Below, piece by piece: positions 62,047-64,000 of a stretch of DNA of 64,000 nucleotides. The notes beneath the pieces are model-generated. The model did no database searches and had not been told where the DNA came from. It was given only the letters and a program-made list of their open reading frames with translations. Positions within the stretch are counted from its first letter, which is position 1. Every line of letters begins with the position of its first letter. The position numbers and the translations under genes were made by a program. The DNA comes from Shouchella rhizosphaerae (GTDB lineage: Bacteria; Bacillota; Bacilli; Bacillales; Bacillaceae_D): positions 310,001 through 374,000 of the forward strand of contig NZ_FRBS01000006.1 of assembly GCF_900142675.1 (NCBI RefSeq), given 5' to 3'.

Positions 62047-63019
62047 ATGGCAGGAATTAAGCATTATCTTAAGCGTATTTTTGCTACTCACTGCTTGCAC
62101 AGGAGGAGCGCAAACGGCGAGTACAGGAAAGGACCGAAAGGAGAACGGGGCAGACACAATCCATATTGGCTATCAAAAATTTGGAACGTTAAATATTCTG
62201 AAAGCAGAAAATACGCTGGAAGGTGCATTGGAGGCTATTGGCGTTAATGTTGAATGGACAGAATTTCCGGCTGGGCCGCAACTGTTAGAAGCAGTAAATG
62301 GAGGCAGCATTGATTTTGGCCATACTGGCGAAGCGCCACCAATTTTTTCTCAAGCGGCAGGCGCTCCAATCGTTTATGTAGGGAATGGTCCACCTCGGCC
62401 TAAAAGTGAGGCTATTGTTGTGCAGGAGAATTCGCCAATTGAACATGTTCACGAATTGAAAGGAAAGAAAGTTGTTTTAAACAGAGGCTCAAACGTTCAT
62501 TATTTGCTTGTAAAAGCACTGGAAGAAGCGGGACTATCCATTAATGAAGACATTGAAACAATATACCTCCCCCCTGCAGAAGCGAGAACCGCATTTGAGC
62601 GAGGAGACGTGGATGCTTGGGTCATTTGGGACCCGTTTTTACAGGCGGCAGAAGATGATATAGGCGCCCGTATTATTAGGGATGCAGAAGGGCTGGCTGC
62701 AAATCGAGAATTTTTGTTGGCAGACCGTGCCTTTGCGGAAGAAAATCCGGAGATTATTGACATTGTTTTAGAGGAATTGGAAAAAGTTGAGCAAAACATT
62801 AAAACAAATATCGAAGAGACTGCCCAATTTTTGTCGCCGCAAGTCGGGATCGATGAAGAAACATTAAAGAAAGTGCTCACACGGTACGAATTTGGAATGG
62901 ATCCGATAGACGAAGAAGTGTTAGAAGCTCAGCAGAGCATCGCCAATACATTTTATAACCTTGGGCTAATTCCGGAAGAAGTTTCGATTAAAGAAGCGAC
63001 CTTAGAGGAGGGCGAATAA
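62036..63019 (+). CDS. ssuA: Aliphatic sulfonate ABC substrate-binding lipoprotein
   Basis: A 327-residue lipoprotein, lipobox LLTAC (Cys21). Typical SsuA segments are [55 protein letters not shown] and [14 protein letters not shown]. The mature protein is acidic. It overlaps ssuE at the start, and the A of its TAA stop is also the A of the ssuD ATG. It captures alkanesulfonates or taurine-like compounds for import; the permease and ATPase genes are not in the window and may follow ssuD. Confidence 0.95.
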   Translation: MNLKWQELSIILSVFLLLTACTGGAQTASTGKDRKENGADTIHIGYQKFGTLNILKAENTLEGALEAIGVNVEWTEFPAGPQLLEAVNGGSIDFGHTGEAPPIFSQAAGAPIVYVGNGPPRPKSEAIVVQENSPIEHVHELKGKKVVLNRGSNVHYLLVKALEEAGLSINEDIETIYLPPAEARTAFERGDVDAWVIWDPFLQAAEDDIGARIIRDAEGLAANREFLLADRAFAEENPEIIDIVLEELEKVEQNIKTNIEETAQFLSPQVGIDEETLKKVLTRYEFGMDPIDEEVLEAQQSIANTFYNLGLIPEEVSIKEATLEEGE

Positions 63020-64000
63020 TGAGTTTTTTTTGGTTTATACCAACACACGGGGACGGCAGATATTTAGGGTCAACCGTTGGTGGGAGGCCTGTTACGTTTG
63101 ACTATGCCCGGCAAGTAGCACAAGCTGCCGATCAATTAGGGTACAAAGGCGTATTGCTTCCTACAGGACAGTCGTGTGAAGACGCATGGGTAACAGCCTC
63201 TTCCCTCATTTCCGCAACAGAACAATTAAAGTTTCTTGTTGCTTTACGGCCAGGTGTTATCAGTCCAACTGCAGCAGCGCGAATGGCGGTTACATTTGAT
63301 CGTTTATCCCATGGAAGGCTGCTATTAAACGTGGTGACTGGAGGAGATCCACTCGAATTAGGCGGAGATGGCATTCATTTAAACCATGAAGAGCGCTATC
63401 AATTAACTGATGAGTTCTTGGAAGCGTGGCGGTCTATTGTGACTGGAAATCCCACTACATTTGCAGGGAAGCATGTCAATATTAAAGAGGCGAAAACGAA
63501 TTTCCCGCCTGTTCAAACACCATACCCACCCCTTTATTTAGGTGGCTCCTCCATCGGAGCAATGGAAGTAACGGCCAAGCACATTGACGTTTATTTAACG
63601 TGGGGGGAGACACCTGCACAAGTCAAAGAAAAAATCGCTAAAGTAAGGCAATACGCAAGGAAAACGGGAAGATCAATCAAATTTGGCATCCGCCTCCATG
63701 TCATTGTCAGAGAGACAGAAGGAGAGGCATGGCAAGAAGCTGACCGGCTAATCCAACATTTATCGCAGAAAGATATTGATGAGGCACAGAAAGTATTTGC
63801 GCGCTTTGATTCACAAGGCCAAAGACGAATGGCTGCGCTCCATAAAGGCAGCAGAGAATCATTAGAAATCAGTCCGAATTTATGGGCTGGCGTCGGATTA
63901 GTCAGGGGTGGCGCTGGGACGGCTCTTGTAGGAGGCCCAGAAAGTGTGGCTGCCCGCATTCAAGAATACAAAGACTTAGGAATCGAAACATTTATTATGT
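63019..64000 (+). CDS. ssuD: FMNH2-dependent alkanesulfonate monooxygenase, truncated by window edge
   Basis: The first 327 codons are present of an expected 375 or so; the frame is open at 64000. The enzyme cleaves alkanesulfonates to aldehyde and sulfite. Diagnostic segments are [20 protein letters not shown] (the conserved Cys), [57 protein letters not shown] (active-site Arg/His) and [20 protein letters not shown]. The start overlaps the ssuA stop. The flavin comes from SsuE upstream. Confidence 0.96.
   Translation, partial: MSFFWFIPTHGDGRYLGSTVGGRPVTFDYARQVAQAADQLGYKGVLLPTGQSCEDAWVTASSLISATEQLKFLVALRPGVISPTAAARMAVTFDRLSHGRLLLNVVTGGDPLELGGDGIHLNHEERYQLTDEFLEAWRSIVTGNPTTFAGKHVNIKEAKTNFPPVQTPYPPLYLGGSSIGAMEVTAKHIDVYLTWGETPAQVKEKIAKVRQYARKTGRSIKFGIRLHVIVRETEGEAWQEADRLIQHLSQKDIDEAQKVFARFDSQGQRRMAALHKGSRESLEISPNLWAGVGLVRGGAGTALVGGPESVAARIQEYKDLGIETFIM

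Overview
The window looks like chromosome of a low-GC Gram-positive bacterium of the Bacillaceae. The evidence is strong AGGAGG-type ribosome binding sites, many TTG/GTG starts, sigma-A promoters, CcpA-type cre sites, a SAM riboswitch and ROK, RpiR, PucR, IclR and AraC regulators. The very acidic exported lipoproteins suggest an alkaliphile, and the gene repertoire is most like Shouchella (Bacillus) clausii. That species call is inference, not a database match. No rRNA, tRNA, CRISPR array, prophage or intact insertion sequence was seen.

Layout. 0.2-1.4 kb (minus): a small membrane protein and a secreted precursor whose Cys-rich tail resembles halocin C8-type bacteriocins. 1.7-6.3 kb: an RpiR regulator, GntP permease, beta-hydroxyacid dehydrogenase and four-carbon sugar-acid kinase (threonate/erythronate-like catabolism). 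6.4-10.5 kb (minus): a SAM-riboswitch methionine importer operon (metN-metI-metQ) carrying an M20 deacylase. 10.7-20.3 kb: an AraC regulator, GH43 beta-xylosidase, GH67 alpha-glucuronidase, a CUT1 sugar importer without its own ATPase, and a DUF624 protein, for uptake and hydrolysis of methylglucuronoxylan oligosaccharides. 20.4-22.2 kb: glycerol dehydrogenase and a repeat-rich coiled-coil protein.

22.3-33.5 kb: two divergent operons around mirror-image promoters. Leftward are a peptide-type binding lipoprotein and two overlapping amidohydrolase paralogues, one lacking metal ligands. Rightward are permeases, two ATPases, a DUF1177 protein, an M20 deacylase and an IclR regulator. Together they look like uptake and hydrolysis of peptide-like or N-acylated compounds. 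33.7-38.9 kb: xylose catabolism (xylA, xylB, mutarotase, convergent xylR), with the same operator half-sites at both promoters. 39-40.9 kb: a ThuA-like protein and a Gfo/Idh/MocA dehydrogenase.

41-48.7 kb: a PucR regulator, Asp/Glu-racemase-like protein, OPT transporter, DUF917 protein, a second DUF1177 protein, an AroM-like protein and a shortened M29-type metallopeptidase homologue. This compact locus, sharing DUF1177 with the peptide operon, is the best candidate here for an undescribed catabolic system. 48.9-54.0 kb: an MFS transporter with a tautomerase, ChrA, a thiamine-binding protein and an acyl-CoA synthetase. 54.4-60.7 kb: unrecognised lipoproteins and membrane proteins, an HTH-TPR regulator and a MOSC protein. 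60.9-64 kb: a possible small terminated RNA, then a sulfonate operon (yezD-like, ssuE, ssuA, ssuD) that runs off the right edge.
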